Shown here piece by piece: positions 42,772 to 51,324 of a stretch of DNA of 64,000 nt. Origin of the DNA: CALMEC01 sp964628685 (GTDB taxonomy: Bacteria; Actinomycetota; Thermoleophilia; Miltoncostaeales; Miltoncostaeaceae); assembly GCA_964628685.1 (NCBI GenBank), contig CAZVNM010000003.1, positions 124,001-188,000 on the forward strand, written 5' to 3'. The notes under the pieces were generated by a model. The model was not told where the DNA came from. It was given only the letters and a program-made list of their open reading frames with translations, and made no database searches. Numbering within the stretch: position 1 is the first letter of the stretch; every line of letters begins with the position of its first letter. The position numbers were made by a program, and so were the translations under genes.

Positions 42772-44064
42772 TCATGCGGTCGGCGGTTCGGTGACAGCGC
42801 GGTGGGCGATCCGCCGCACCAGAGCGCGTATGCCTCCGACGATCGTGTCATCACGACGGCCAAGCCAGTCGTGCACCGCCAGGAAGATGACTGCGCAGAG
42901 GGCATCGGCCATCAGCAGGCGACCGGGCGAACCGTGCCAGACCGCGAAGAGCGCAACAACCACGGGTCCCATCGCCCCGAAGGCGAGCAACAGACGCCGG
43001 CGACCCAAGGCGATCGCGTGGTTCACGACGACGACCACGAGCGCCAGGGGCAGGCCGGCCGCGACGATGGGCAGCAGGAGTTCGTCCGCGGCTCGGTAGC
43101 GCTCGCCGAAGATCGTTGAGACCAGAAAGCTGAGAGGTTCGGCAAGCGCGACCAGCACGAGTCCAACCACTGCCGTCGCCACGACGCCCAGACCCAGGTA
43201 TTCGAGGGTCGGACGTTTGGCCGCTCGAGCTGCCGCCACCCGTGGCAGCAACACGAAGCTGACCGCCATCGGAACGATCATCACGGCGGTGCGTCCCAGG
43301 GGTGCAAGCGCGCCGAACAGGCCCGAATCCACGTCCGAAAGTGTGATCTTGGCGGCAACCACGTCCGCGTTGGCCAGCGCACCGATGCCCGTGAGCGCCA
43401 CGACCGGCGGACCGAACACGCCGACGAGCCCGGCACGATTGGCCGTTCGACCGCTCGAGGAGGCGAGAGCGACACGGGTGAGACCGACGGCCGCCAGCAG
43501 AGCTGCGATCACCGATGCAGTGCTCGCAGCCACCGCGGCGGTTGACGACGGGAGGATCACGTCGAGCAACAGGAACGACACCGGCCGGCTGACGCCGAGG
43601 ACCGCGAGACATGTGGCCGTCGCCGCGAATCGATTGCGCCCCTGCAGGGCTCCAAGGAGAACGTGGAACGGCACCAGGCCGACAAGCGCGACGGCGGTCA
43701 GAAGCAGTAGGACGGCGGGGACCGCGTCGGCCGACGCGGCTTCCGCGAGGCCGATCCCGACACCGATCACCGCGACCGCGACGATGCTGAGCATCGATAC
43801 GCGCGCAAACGATGTACGGACAAACCCAGGACCGTGGGTTTCCGACGCGACGGTTCGCGCGACTCCCGTCTGAACACCGCCGCACGGGACGAGTGCACCG
43901 ACGACGATCGCGAGGAGCGCCGCGACCAGGCCGAACTCCTCCGGCCCCACCCGCCGGGCCGCGAGTACGAAGAAGACGAAGTTGCCGAGTGTCCAGCCGG
44001 CGATGCCGACGAGCATGAGGACTCCACCGGCGAGAACCGCATTGCGTCGTATCCGCCGCAGCAT
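42772..44064 (-). CDS. Wzx-like polysaccharide flippase (MOP superfamily)
   Basis: A 430-residue integral membrane protein with about 12 hydrophobic segments and the MOP-type opening AVLAGGVLMLVGIAGWTLGN, FVFFVLAARRVGPEEFGLVAALLA in which the RxVGPEEFG turn marks O-antigen flippases. It should move lipid-linked oligosaccharides across the cytoplasmic membrane. The presence of both a Wzx-like flippase and a Wzm/Wzt exporter implies two export routes in this locus. The ATG at 44064 has a TAGCCT -10 box six bases before it, and it is divergent to a GT4 gene. No polymerase Wzy is evident. Confidence 0.8.
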   Translation of the reverse strand: MLRRIRRNAVLAGGVLMLVGIAGWTLGNFVFFVLAARRVGPEEFGLVAALLAIVVGALVPCGGVQTGVARTVASETHGPGFVRTSFARVSMLSIVAVAVIGVGIGLAEAASADAVPAVLLLLTAVALVGLVPFHVLLGALQGRNRFAATATCLAVLGVSRPVSFLLLDVILPSSTAAVAASTASVIAALLAAVGLTRVALASSSGRTANRAGLVGVFGPPVVALTGIGALANADVVAAKITLSDVDSGLFGALAPLGRTAVMIVPMAVSFVLLPRVAAARAAKRPTLEYLGLGVVATAVVGLVLVALAEPLSFLVSTIFGERYRAADELLLPIVAAGLPLALVVVVVNHAIALGRRRLLLAFGAMGPVVVALFAVWHGSPGRLLMADALCAVIFLAVHDWLGRRDDTIVGGIRALVRRIAHRAVTEPPTA

Positions 44065-44070
44065 CGGCTC

Positions 44071-44076
44071 AGGCTA
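44071..44076 (-). promoter_or_regulatory. -10 box TAGCCT, leaderless start of flippase gene
   Basis: TAGCCT on the minus strand, six bases before the ATG at 44064. Confidence 0.5.
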
Positions 44077-44121
44077 CTGTTTCATGCCCGTCATCCAGAG
44101 AAAGGGAGCCCGGCCGTCACG

Positions 44122-45285
44122 ATGAAGATCGCCGTCGCCGTTTGCAACTACCTGCCGTATCGAGCCGGCATCACGAACGTCGCCGAGCGCCACGCCCATC
44201 ACCTGGCGGATCTCGGACACGAAGTCGTGGTGCTCGCTCCTGCGCACGATCATCCCGCCGGCAAGGCTGTGATCGACGGCCTGCCGGTGCGCCGGTACCG
44301 ACAGCTGGTGCGCCACGGCAACTCGGCGCTCGTCCCGTCGATCGCGCTGGGAGTCCGCGGCGCGGACGTTGTGTATCTGCACTACCCGTTCTACGGCGGC
44401 GCCGAAGCGATCGCCGCGGCCGCCATCACCGCCGGTGTGCCTCTCGTCACCTTCTTCCACATGGATGTCCTTCGTTCCGGCATGGAGGGACGGGTCCTTG
44501 CGGTGTACGAGCGCACCGCAGCGAAGTGGATTCTGGAGCGATCGGACCGCGTGTTCGCAAGTTCCCTCGATTACGCGGCGCATTCGTCGATCTCGGCGTA
44601 CAGACTCCCGCGTCTCGAAGGCTTCCCGTACGCGGTCGACACCGAACGATTCAGGCCGGGCGACGGCCCGTCCGCCGCGGTCGCCTCGCAGCCTCGTCGA
44701 CCGTCGGTGCTCTTCATCGGCGCCATGGACGGCGGGCATGCGTTCAAGGGGGTACCGGAGCTGATCCGTGCGTTTGCGACTGCGAACCTGTCCCAGACGG
44801 CGGACCTCACGCTCATCGGTGACGGAGACCTCCGTGCCGGATACGAGCGCCTGGCAGCAGACCTGCTCCCGCCAGCGCACGTCCGGTTTCTGGGTCGCGT
44901 GGCGGAAGACGATCTGCGCGGCACCCTCCGTGATGCGGACCTGCTGGTCCTTCCGTCAACGACGGCGGAAGAGGCCTTCGGCATCGTCCTCATCGAAGCC
45001 ATGGCCAGCGGCACACCCGTCGTCGCATCGGCGCTTCCGGGCGTCCGCGAGATCGTTACACCCGAGACCGGAACGATGGTCACCCCGGGTGACGTCGCCG
45101 ACCTGGCGCGTGTGCTGACGGATCTGCTGGCCGACGATAGTCGCCTGGCCACGATGTCCCGAGCCGCCCGCTCCCGGGCGGTGGCCGAATACTCACAGGA
45201 ACGCGAACGCGAGCGGCTTGCGGAGATCTTCGGGTCCCTGCCGGCGCGACAACCGATTGGTCAGCGCCTCCGCAGACGCAGGTAG
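44122..45285 (+). CDS. GT4 glycosyltransferase
   Basis: A 387-residue GT-B enzyme with all standard parts: MKIAVAVCNYLPYRAGITNV with the acceptor-loop glycine, VVYLHYPFYGGAEAIA, FFHMDVLRSGMEGRV, VLFIGAMDGGHAFKGVPELI at the donor-domain start, and EEAFGIVLIEAMASGTPVV with EX7E. This pattern is common in D-mannosyl-/rhamnosyl-type transferases of cell-wall glycans. The ATG at 44122 is preceded by AAAGGGAG about 13 bases upstream, a little far. The 3' end overlaps the convergent methyltransferase by 25 bases, an unusual amount. Confidence 0.9.
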   Translation: MKIAVAVCNYLPYRAGITNVAERHAHHLADLGHEVVVLAPAHDHPAGKAVIDGLPVRRYRQLVRHGNSALVPSIALGVRGADVVYLHYPFYGGAEAIAAAAITAGVPLVTFFHMDVLRSGMEGRVLAVYERTAAKWILERSDRVFASSLDYAAHSSISAYRLPRLEGFPYAVDTERFRPGDGPSAAVASQPRRPSVLFIGAMDGGHAFKGVPELIRAFATANLSQTADLTLIGDGDLRAGYERLAADLLPPAHVRFLGRVAEDDLRGTLRDADLLVLPSTTAEEAFGIVLIEAMASGTPVVASALPGVREIVTPETGTMVTPGDVADLARVLTDLLADDSRLATMSRAARSRAVAEYSQERERERLAEIFGSLPARQPIGQRLRRRR

Positions 45286-46076
45286 ACGACGCCGAAGGGC
45301 GGTCGAACCTCGGCGGTGCGGCTCACCGTGCGGAAGTTGAGGGGGGCCACGAGCGGCAGGAGGTTGCCCACCAGGTAGCTGACGGGCGCGAATCGCGCGA
45401 ACGCCGCCGAAAGGCCGACACGTTCCGAGGCCATGCGACGCTCAAGCACCTCCCAGCCCTCCCCGATGAGCGTCTTGAGCTCGCCGTCGTCGAACCGGTG
45501 CTCGAAGAAGACCCGCCCATCGACGTGTTCGGTCGCATCCCCCCACGTCTCTGAATCGACGAATACGTCGGTGCCCGACGGAGCGACGTTCGTGGTCAGA
45601 TGCAGAACGCCACCGGGGGTCAGCACGCGGTGAAGCTCATCCATCGTCCGGACGAGCCCGTCTCCATGGATGTGCTCGACCACCGAGACGCACAGGACAT
45701 GGTCGAAAGAGCCGTCGGGAAACCCGAGATCCCTGGCGTCCTCCACTCGTAGATCGAGCTCCGGATCGAGCTGACGCCACAATGCAATCTCGTCTTCGAA
45801 CAGATCGACGCCAACCCATCGACCCGCTCCCTTGGCCGCGAGGTGGCTCGTAACGAGCTTTGGGCTGGACACGTCGAGGCAGCGCCCGTCGAAGGGCCCC
45901 TCAGCCGCCGCCCCGAACTCCCAGACCCGCCAGGCATCCATGGGAACGAGCAGCCTGTTGAGGACCCCACGGCGGGTGCGTGCGTCCCTGAGCGCCCCCG
46001 AACGGATGGCCCGGACGCCGACCCGCAACGAGTGGAGCCACAGGCCCCCGACCGCACGCAGTGCGTTGGACGTCAA
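45261..46076 (-). CDS. class I SAM-dependent methyltransferase
   Basis: A 271-residue Methyltransf_11-type enzyme. FDGRCLDVSSPKLVTSHLAA replaces the common GxGxG loop, then WVGVDLFEDEIALWRQL gives the acidic SAM ligand, FDHVLCVSVVEHIHGDGL the central motif and LTPGGVLHLTTNV the later strand. The GxG loop is therefore unusual (LDVSSPK), so activity is less certain. The TTG at 46076 is chosen because it overlaps the preceding stop as TTGA and has GGGGGAGG six bases upstream; the longer open frame lies in the upstream gene. Last gene of the gmd-side minus-strand operon of two GT2 enzymes. Confidence 0.78.
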   Translation of the reverse strand: MTSNALRAVGGLWLHSLRVGVRAIRSGALRDARTRRGVLNRLLVPMDAWRVWEFGAAAEGPFDGRCLDVSSPKLVTSHLAAKGAGRWVGVDLFEDEIALWRQLDPELDLRVEDARDLGFPDGSFDHVLCVSVVEHIHGDGLVRTMDELHRVLTPGGVLHLTTNVAPSGTDVFVDSETWGDATEHVDGRVFFEHRFDDGELKTLIGEGWEVLERRMASERVGLSAAFARFAPVSYLVGNLLPLVAPLNFRTVSRTAEVRPPFGVVYLRLRRR

Positions 46077-46975
46077 GTCGCCTCCCCCGCCCGATGACGC
46101 AGCCGCGTGCGTAGGCGCGACAGCAGGTACATGGATTCGGCCAGGAACCAAACCACGCCCGAGAGCATGCATCCGAAGGCACCCGGCCGGTGCTTGCGAA
46201 AAAAGGGTGCCATCGTTCGGAAGTACGCGGCGTCGGCCATCGGAGGACGCACACCGTCGACGTTCGAGCCGGCTCCCACATGCACGACATCCACGCGCGG
46301 CCAATAGAGCACCCGAAACCCCGCCTCGGCGATCCGCAGGCTCAGATCCATGTCCTCCGCATACATGAAGAAGCGCTCGTCGAAACCCCCGACGCGTTCG
46401 TAGACTCGGCGGGGCATCAGCATGAACGCCCCGCTCACGCTCTCGACCTCACCCTCTTCGTGTTCCCCCAGCCGACCCAACGTGTAACGGGTTGACCAGC
46501 GATCGCGCAGATAACGGTCGAGTCCCGTGAAGTAACAGATCGAGGACCAGATCGTCGGGAATCCCCGCTTGCAGCGACGGTCCAAGCGACCGTCGAGATC
46601 GATGAGACGCGGGGACAGAAGACCGATCGTCGGATCCTCCCAGAGCCGGTCGAGACACGCGCGCAACGCACCGGGCGGAACGATGGTGTCGGGGTTGAGG
46701 GCCAGGATCGCCCGCCCTCGAGCGGCCCCGAACCCGAGGTTGTTGGCTCGACCGAAGCCGATGTTCTCTTCCAGGGCCGTCAGGGTCACCCAATCGAAGC
46801 GGTCCCGCACGAGTTCGACGGTGCCATCACCCGAGTCGTTGTCGTACAGGAGCACCTCCATCGATACCTGGGCCCGCTCCGCATCCAGGCTCTCGAGGCA
46901 GTCCGCGAGGAGATCGCGACAACGGTACGACACGATGACAACTGTGAGCTCGGTCTCCACCTCGCCGTCGCTCAC
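46073..46975 (-). CDS. GT2 glycosyltransferase, WbbL (rhamnosyltransferase)-like
   Basis: A 300-residue GT-A enzyme. LTVVIVSYRCRDLLADCLES opens the nucleotide-binding fold, EVLLYDNDSGDGTVELV follows, and ALNPDTIVPPGAL holds the DxD-equivalent NPD near residue 95. SGAFMLMPRRVYERVGGFDE and FFMYAEDMDLSLRI (catalytic-base ED) are the signature of the WbbL group, many of which transfer rhamnose from dTDP- or GDP-activated donors. The GTG at 46975 overlaps the GtrB-like stop (GTGA). A single hydrophobic segment near the C-terminus may tie it to the membrane. Confidence 0.9.
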   Translation of the reverse strand: MSDGEVETELTVVIVSYRCRDLLADCLESLDAERAQVSMEVLLYDNDSGDGTVELVRDRFDWVTLTALEENIGFGRANNLGFGAARGRAILALNPDTIVPPGALRACLDRLWEDPTIGLLSPRLIDLDGRLDRRCKRGFPTIWSSICYFTGLDRYLRDRWSTRYTLGRLGEHEEGEVESVSGAFMLMPRRVYERVGGFDERFFMYAEDMDLSLRIAEAGFRVLYWPRVDVVHVGAGSNVDGVRPPMADAAYFRTMAPFFRKHRPGAFGCMLSGVVWFLAESMYLLSRLRTRLRHRAGEAT

Positions 46976-47976
46976 GGACGTGACCCGGCGTCCCCGTGCG
47001 GGAGGTCCGATTCAGCCATGTCGTCTCGCTCCCAGCGCTCGGCGATGATGAAACGTGGCCTGCCGCGCACCTCGTCGTACACCTTGCCGACGTACTCCCC
47101 AACAATCCCAAGGGTCACCAGCTGCAACCCCGAGAAGAACAGCACGACCGTCATGAGCGACACCCACCCGGGAGTGCCCGTGTCAGTGATTGCGGAGCCG
47201 ATGACGACCCAGAGGATCCCGAGCAACGAGATCGCGCCGACGATCGCACCGATGACGGTCACGATCCGCAGCGGCAGCTTCGAAAAGCCGAGGATTGCAT
47301 TGAGCGCCCCGGTCGTGCGCTGACGGAAGGAGTACTTCGTCTCTCCGGCCAGGCGCGCATTGCGCTCGACCTCGACGGGCACCTGTCCGAAGCCGACGAA
47401 CGCACGGAGACCTGGGAAGTACCGGTTGTGCTCCGACATTGCGTTGATCTCATCGACCGCCGCGCGGCTCATCAGGCAGAAGGGCCCGGCGTCACGCGGC
47501 AATGTCACATCGACAATTTTCTCGGCCAGTCGGTAGAACGAGCTGAACGCAGCTCGCTGGAGGACCCCCTCCTTGCGGTCCTTCCGGACGGCGTAGACCA
47601 CACCCGCACCCTTCTCCCACTCGGCGATGAGGCGGGGGAGTGCGTCCGGGGAGTCCTGAAGGTCCGCGTCCATCACGATCACGGCGTCTCCCGCGGCCGA
47701 TTGAAGACCCGCGTTGATGGCGGACTCGTGCCCGAAGTTCCGAGACAGCTTCACCCCCACCACGTGGGGATCATCCGCTGCCATCTGCCGGATCATGTCG
47801 GCCGAACCATCGGACGAGCCGTCGTCGACGAGGACGATCTCATAGTCGTAGTCGAGGGCGGAGAGGACGGCGCTGACCTGCCGGTGCAGTTCGGGGAGCA
47901 CCTCCGTCTCGTTGTAGACGGGGACGACTGCCGAGATCAGACCGCGCTTCCCAGGAAGCACACGCTGGTTCGTCAT
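46972..47976 (-). CDS. GT2 polyprenyl-phosphate glycosyltransferase (GtrB/DPM-like)
   Basis: A 334-residue protein: ISAVVPVYNETEVLPELHRQ opens the GT-A domain, VMDADLQDSPDALPRLI holds the DxD (about residue 101), LARETKYSF-like 'LAGETKYSFRQRTTG' precedes two membrane helices (IVTVIGAIVGAISLLGILWV and SLMTVVLFFSGLQLVTLGIV), and GEYVGKVYDEVRGRPRFII closes the chain. This is the standard GtrB/DPM1 layout, making polyprenyl-phosphate-linked sugar. The ATG at 47976 is preferred to that at 47985 because a TACGAT -10 box ends seven bases before it. The GtrA gene at 54361 may be its flippase partner. Confidence 0.92.
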   Translation of the reverse strand: MTNQRVLPGKRGLISAVVPVYNETEVLPELHRQVSAVLSALDYDYEIVLVDDGSSDGSADMIRQMAADDPHVVGVKLSRNFGHESAINAGLQSAAGDAVIVMDADLQDSPDALPRLIAEWEKGAGVVYAVRKDRKEGVLQRAAFSSFYRLAEKIVDVTLPRDAGPFCLMSRAAVDEINAMSEHNRYFPGLRAFVGFGQVPVEVERNARLAGETKYSFRQRTTGALNAILGFSKLPLRIVTVIGAIVGAISLLGILWVVIGSAITDTGTPGWVSLMTVVLFFSGLQLVTLGIVGEYVGKVYDEVRGRPRFIIAERWERDDMAESDLPHGDAGSRP

Positions 47977-47983
47977 CGCGTCC

Positions 47984-47989
47984 ATCGTA
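47984..47989 (-). promoter_or_regulatory. -10 box TACGAT, leaderless start at 47976
   Basis: TACGAT on the minus strand seven bases before the ATG at 47976. The alternative ATG at 47985 would overlap the box, so the box decides the start. Confidence 0.5.
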
Positions 47990-48026
47990 TAGGCCGCTCC
48001 CCGCCGCGGCCGCGGTTACGAGGTGC

Positions 48027-48914
48027 CTAACCGATGCGTACCGGGAGACGCTGAGAAATCAGTCGCCGCCCATCGCTCCCGCGCGCAAGGAGTGTGGCGG
48101 GACCTCGGGGGATCGGTGTGACGATGCCGTCCGGGTCACGGCGCGCCTCCAACATGATCCGCACAGCGCCGGCGCCCGCAGGCGCGCGGATGGTGCCGAG
48201 TGGGACGAGTCCGGCACGTGTTCGCAAGGTCAGACGGAGGACCGCACGCCGTGGCAGCCGGGTCCGGATCGTCATGCCGACATCCGCCCGATACTGACAG
48301 CCGGGGGTGTTGCAGAGGACACCGGGCACGCGCCGGGGAGCCGTGATGCGCGGCGAACCGGTGATCCGCCTTGCCGTATGACGCGGATCGACTCGCCAGA
48401 CAAGACCCGGCGAGGCGTGACTCGGCGATCTCAAACCATCAGTGGTGAACACAACGGTCGCATCGGACATGCGGGCCGCGCTCGACACGGTTGACGCGGT
48501 GTCGAACTGCCAGCGCGTCATCCCGGTCGACGACATGGCGCGGATGGCGTTCCATCCGGCGCGTGTGATCGCGACGTACAGCGACCCGTCCCGTCCGACC
48601 GCGAGGAGCCGAGCTGTCTCCGACGGTTTGGTCGCCCATCGTCGTGCCCCGTTCTGCAGATCGCGCGCCACCACCGATGCACCCGCCTGGATATAGAACA
48701 CACGTCGTGCGTCATCGATCACCGGCGACGCCGCACCAGCGAACGCACGCGTCCAGCGGACGGTCCCGTCGCCGCTGATGGCAGTCCAGCGAGGGATCAC
48801 CGCGTCGGGCGACGAGTCCCTGACGAGCGCTCCGACGGCGAGCGGGGTCACCTCCTGACCGCGCATCCTCGCGCGCTCCGTACCGGTCGCACCGTCGATC
48901 ACGACCCCCCACAC
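48027..48914 (-). pseudogene. N-terminally truncated PQQ-type beta-propeller protein
   Basis: A 295-codon frame beginning GTG seven bases after the gmd stop. It carries beta-propeller blades of the PQQ/BamB kind: ISGDGTVRWTRAFAG, RRVFYIQAGASVVARDL, NGARRWATKPSETA, LLAVGRDGSLYVAIT, TGMTRWQFDTA. A C-terminal beta domain with a Cys pair (CNTPGCQY) follows. Intact proteins of this type have a signal peptide and six to eight blades; this frame has neither a signal peptide nor the first blades, and starts abruptly in a strand. It looks like the 3' remnant of an exported protein whose front was lost when gmd came next to it. It may still be translated from the operon. Confidence 0.5.
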
Positions 48915-48921
48915 AAATCAC

Positions 48922-49887
48922 CTATCCGCCGAGGCGCTCCAGATCCGAGTCCACCATCATCGCCACGAGCTGCTCGAAGCTGACCTTCGGCTCCCAACCC
49001 AGCTTGGTCTTCGCCTTGGTCGGGTCGCCGATGAGGAGGTCCACCTCGGCGGGGCGCACGAAGCGTTCATCGATGCGTACGTGCTCCTTCCAGTCGAGGC
49101 CCGCGTGTCCGAATGCCAGCTCGACAAGCCGCTCGACCGTGTGCGTCTCGCCGGTGGCGACCACGTAGTCGTCCGGCTCGTCCTGCTGAAGCATGCGCCA
49201 CATGGCATCGACGTAATCGCCGGCGAAGCCCCAGTCACGCTTGGCGTCCAGGTTGCCCATCGCCAGCTCGTTGGTCATGCCCAGCTTGATGCGCGCGACG
49301 CCGTCGGTGACCTTGCGGGTGACGAACTCGAGACCACGCCGCGGTGACTCGTGGTTGAAGAGGATCCCCGAGGAGCAGTGCATGTCGTAGCTCTCGCGGT
49401 AGTTCACCGTGATGTAGTGGCCGTAGCACTTGGCCACCCCGTACGGGCTGCGCGGGTAGAGCGGGGTGGTCTCGGACTGCGGGACCTCCTGGACCTTGCC
49501 GAACATCTCGCTGGAGCTCGCCTGGTAGAAGCGGATCTTCGGGTTGACCTGCTTGATCGCCTCGAGGAGCCGGGTGACACCGACCGCGGTGAACTCCGCC
49601 GTGAGCACCGGCTGGGACCAGGACGTCGGCACGAACGACTGGGCGGCCAGGTTGTAGACCTCGTCCGGCTCGGACTCGACGATCGCCTGTGTGAGCGACG
49701 GCTGGTCGAGCAGGTCTCCCTGCACGAACTGGATCCCGTCACGGATGTGCTCGAGTCGATCGTACGACTCCGTCGAGGCCCGCCGAACCATCCCCCAGAC
49801 CTCATATCCCTTGTCGAGCAGAAGCTCGGCGAGGTACGAACCGTCCTGACCGGTGATCCCGGTGATCAACGCACTTGGCACGCTCAC
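48922..49887 (-). CDS. gmd: GDP-mannose 4,6-dehydratase
   Basis: Converts GDP-D-mannose to GDP-4-keto-6-deoxy-D-mannose, the branch point to GDP-rhamnose, perosamine and others. The 321 residues are full length. ALITGITGQDGSYLAELLL holds the NADP-binding GxxGxxG; the family markers MVRRAS, AAQSFVPTSW, YQASSSEMFG, RSPYGVAKCYGHY (YxxxK) and FNHESPRRG are all present. GTG start overlaps the rmd stop (GTGA), so the two consecutive enzymes are translated together. It could also serve the Per/PerB pair at 31.7-33.4 kb. Confidence 0.96.
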   Translation of the reverse strand: MSVPSALITGITGQDGSYLAELLLDKGYEVWGMVRRASTESYDRLEHIRDGIQFVQGDLLDQPSLTQAIVESEPDEVYNLAAQSFVPTSWSQPVLTAEFTAVGVTRLLEAIKQVNPKIRFYQASSSEMFGKVQEVPQSETTPLYPRSPYGVAKCYGHYITVNYRESYDMHCSSGILFNHESPRRGLEFVTRKVTDGVARIKLGMTNELAMGNLDAKRDWGFAGDYVDAMWRMLQQDEPDDYVVATGETHTVERLVELAFGHAGLDWKEHVRIDERFVRPAEVDLLIGDPTKAKTKLGWEPKVSFEQLVAMMVDSDLERLGG

Positions 49888-50837
49888 TCCTCCTCGGCAA
49901 CGCGCGCTCGCCAGAAGTCCAGCGTGTCACGCAGCGTCTCGTTCAACGAAAAACGCGGCGACCAGCCAGTATCGGAGGTCAACCGCTCGGACGAACCATA
50001 GAGATCCGGCTGTTCGCCCTCCCTGCGCCGGGCCGGGTCGACGACGAAGTCAACAGGATTCCTGGCCTGGGCGGCCAGCCCGTCGAGGATCTCCTGGACG
50101 CTGCGGGAGCGTCCGGAACCTATGACGTACGGCACCCGCGGATCACCCTGGTCGATGATAAGTCGGTAGGCGTGCACCACGTCACGCACATCCAGGAAGT
50201 CCCGCCTGGTTTCCGTGTTGCCGACGCGGACCTCGATTCGCTCGACCGACCCGGCCTCACCACGGGCGATCTGCTCGGCAACGCTGGGTACGAGGAACCG
50301 GTTGTCCTGGCCGGGTCCCAGGTGATTGAAGGGCCGTGCGCGGAGCGCACGGAGCCCGTACCCATCATGGTATTGGGCGATTGCGAGGTCTGCGGCCGCC
50401 TTCGAAGCCCCATACGGGGAGTGCGGACGGGCGGGCGTCGCCTCGGTCACCGGCAGGCTGTCGAGCGGGACGAGGCCGTACATCTCGGAGCTCGTCACCG
50501 CGAGCACAGTCGTCTCGGAGCGTGCGGTTCGCACAGCCTCGAGAACTGACAGGGTGCCGTCCAGGTTGAGACGCCACGTGCGGAGCGGATGGTCGAAGGA
50601 CTCGCGAACCGACGCCGCTCCCGCAAGATGCACGACCACATCCGGACGGAGATCGCCGACGAGCCGGGCGACCGCACCCCCGTCCAGAACGTCCGTGACA
50701 TGGATCTCCTCGACGCCGTCGGGCAGCGGACCGTGCCTGTGGATGTCGAGCCCATGTACCTCGTATCCGTCGTCAGCGAATTCGCGAGCCAGATGACCTC
50801 CCACGAACCCGCCGACGCCCGTCACTAATGCGCGCAC
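49884..50837 (-). CDS. rmd: GDP-4-keto-6-deoxy-D-mannose reductase (GDP-D-rhamnose synthase)
   Basis: Reduces the Gmd product at C4 to give GDP-D-rhamnose. The 317 residues form an extended SDR: ALVTGVGGFVGGHLAREF (nucleotide loop), VVVHLAGAASVRESFDHP, AVTSSEMYGLVP, HSPYGASKAAADLA with YxxxK, and RARPFNHLGPGQ, the last two typical of the Rmd group. Start GTG at 50837, with a TATCGT -10 box seven bases before it. A close relative could make another GDP-6-deoxyhexose (for example GDP-6-deoxy-D-talose), but Rmd is the best fit beside gmd. Confidence 0.9.
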   Translation of the reverse strand: MRALVTGVGGFVGGHLAREFADDGYEVHGLDIHRHGPLPDGVEEIHVTDVLDGGAVARLVGDLRPDVVVHLAGAASVRESFDHPLRTWRLNLDGTLSVLEAVRTARSETTVLAVTSSEMYGLVPLDSLPVTEATPARPHSPYGASKAAADLAIAQYHDGYGLRALRARPFNHLGPGQDNRFLVPSVAEQIARGEAGSVERIEVRVGNTETRRDFLDVRDVVHAYRLIIDQGDPRVPYVIGSGRSRSVQEILDGLAAQARNPVDFVVDPARRREGEQPDLYGSSERLTSDTGWSPRFSLNETLRDTLDFWRARVAEEE

Positions 50838-50844
50838 GGCGACG

Positions 50845-50850
50845 ACGATA
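50845..50850 (-). promoter_or_regulatory. -10 box TATCGT, leaderless start of rmd
   Basis: TATCGT on the minus strand, seven bases before the rmd GTG at 50837. The same hexamer precedes the hydrolase gene at 5850. Confidence 0.55.
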
Positions 50851-50919
50851 CCAGCGCCGCCAAGCGTGGACGCTTGCGAACTTCGGGCTGCTGGAGTTGC
50901 TGCCCGTGGTGGCGCGCAT

Positions 50920-50925
50920 TACCCT
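50920..50925 (+). promoter_or_regulatory. -10 box TACCCT, leaderless start at 50932
   Basis: TACCCT six bases before the GTG at 50932. Divergent to the rmd promoter 70 bases away. Confidence 0.5.
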
Positions 50926-50931
50926 CACGAG

Positions 50932-51324
50932 GTGCGCCACCGTCTCATCGTCCCGATCGTCGCGCTCCTCGCCGCCCTCTCTGTCGCCGGGTACGCGGCG
51001 GCGACCCCCGAGGACGCCTACAACGACTTCGCCTCCAACAACGACCAGGAGTTCAACCAGCGCCACAGCTGGGCGGATCTGCGAGCGGCCGTCGACCTCG
51101 TCCGCATCCGTCGGGCCGACGATCCCTCCTTCCAGGCACAGATGGCCGAAGCCGTACAGGCCGAGATCGCACGACGGTACCTGGGCCTCGAATCGGCGCC
51201 GCCCAGCACTCTGGACCCGCCCGTTCTGCCGCCCTGGATGATCGCCCTCGGGACCGCCGCCATCATTCTGGTGCTCACCGGGATCGCCGCTGCGATTTGG
51301 CGACGGGTGCGGCCACTGCGCTGA
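50932..51324 (+). CDS. small secreted/membrane-anchored protein
   Basis: A 130-residue protein with a signal peptide (RLIVPIVALLAALSVAGYAA), a ~75-residue outer domain rich in Asp/Asn/Glu and Ala (TPEDAYNDFASNNDQEFNQR, LRAAVDLVRIRRADDPSFQA), a Pro/Ser stalk and a C-terminal membrane helix followed by RRVRPLR. This gives a type I membrane protein with the small domain outside. I do not recognise the family. The last 17 codons plus stop recur at 52758-52811 with only synonymous changes. Its 3' end overlaps the convergent PKD gene by 50 bases. GTG start is supported by a -10 box six bases upstream. Confidence 0.7.
   Translation: MRHRLIVPIVALLAALSVAGYAAATPEDAYNDFASNNDQEFNQRHSWADLRAAVDLVRIRRADDPSFQAQMAEAVQAEIARRYLGLESAPPSTLDPPVLPPWMIALGTAAIILVLTGIAAAIWRRVRPLR
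51271..51324 (+). repeat. 54-bp coding repeat, copy A
   Basis: The last 17 codons and the stop of the small membrane-protein gene. Copy B at 52758-52811 is in the same orientation and differs at four of 54 positions, every one a silent third-codon-position change. Similarity begins and ends with the coding tail. Confidence 0.85.
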
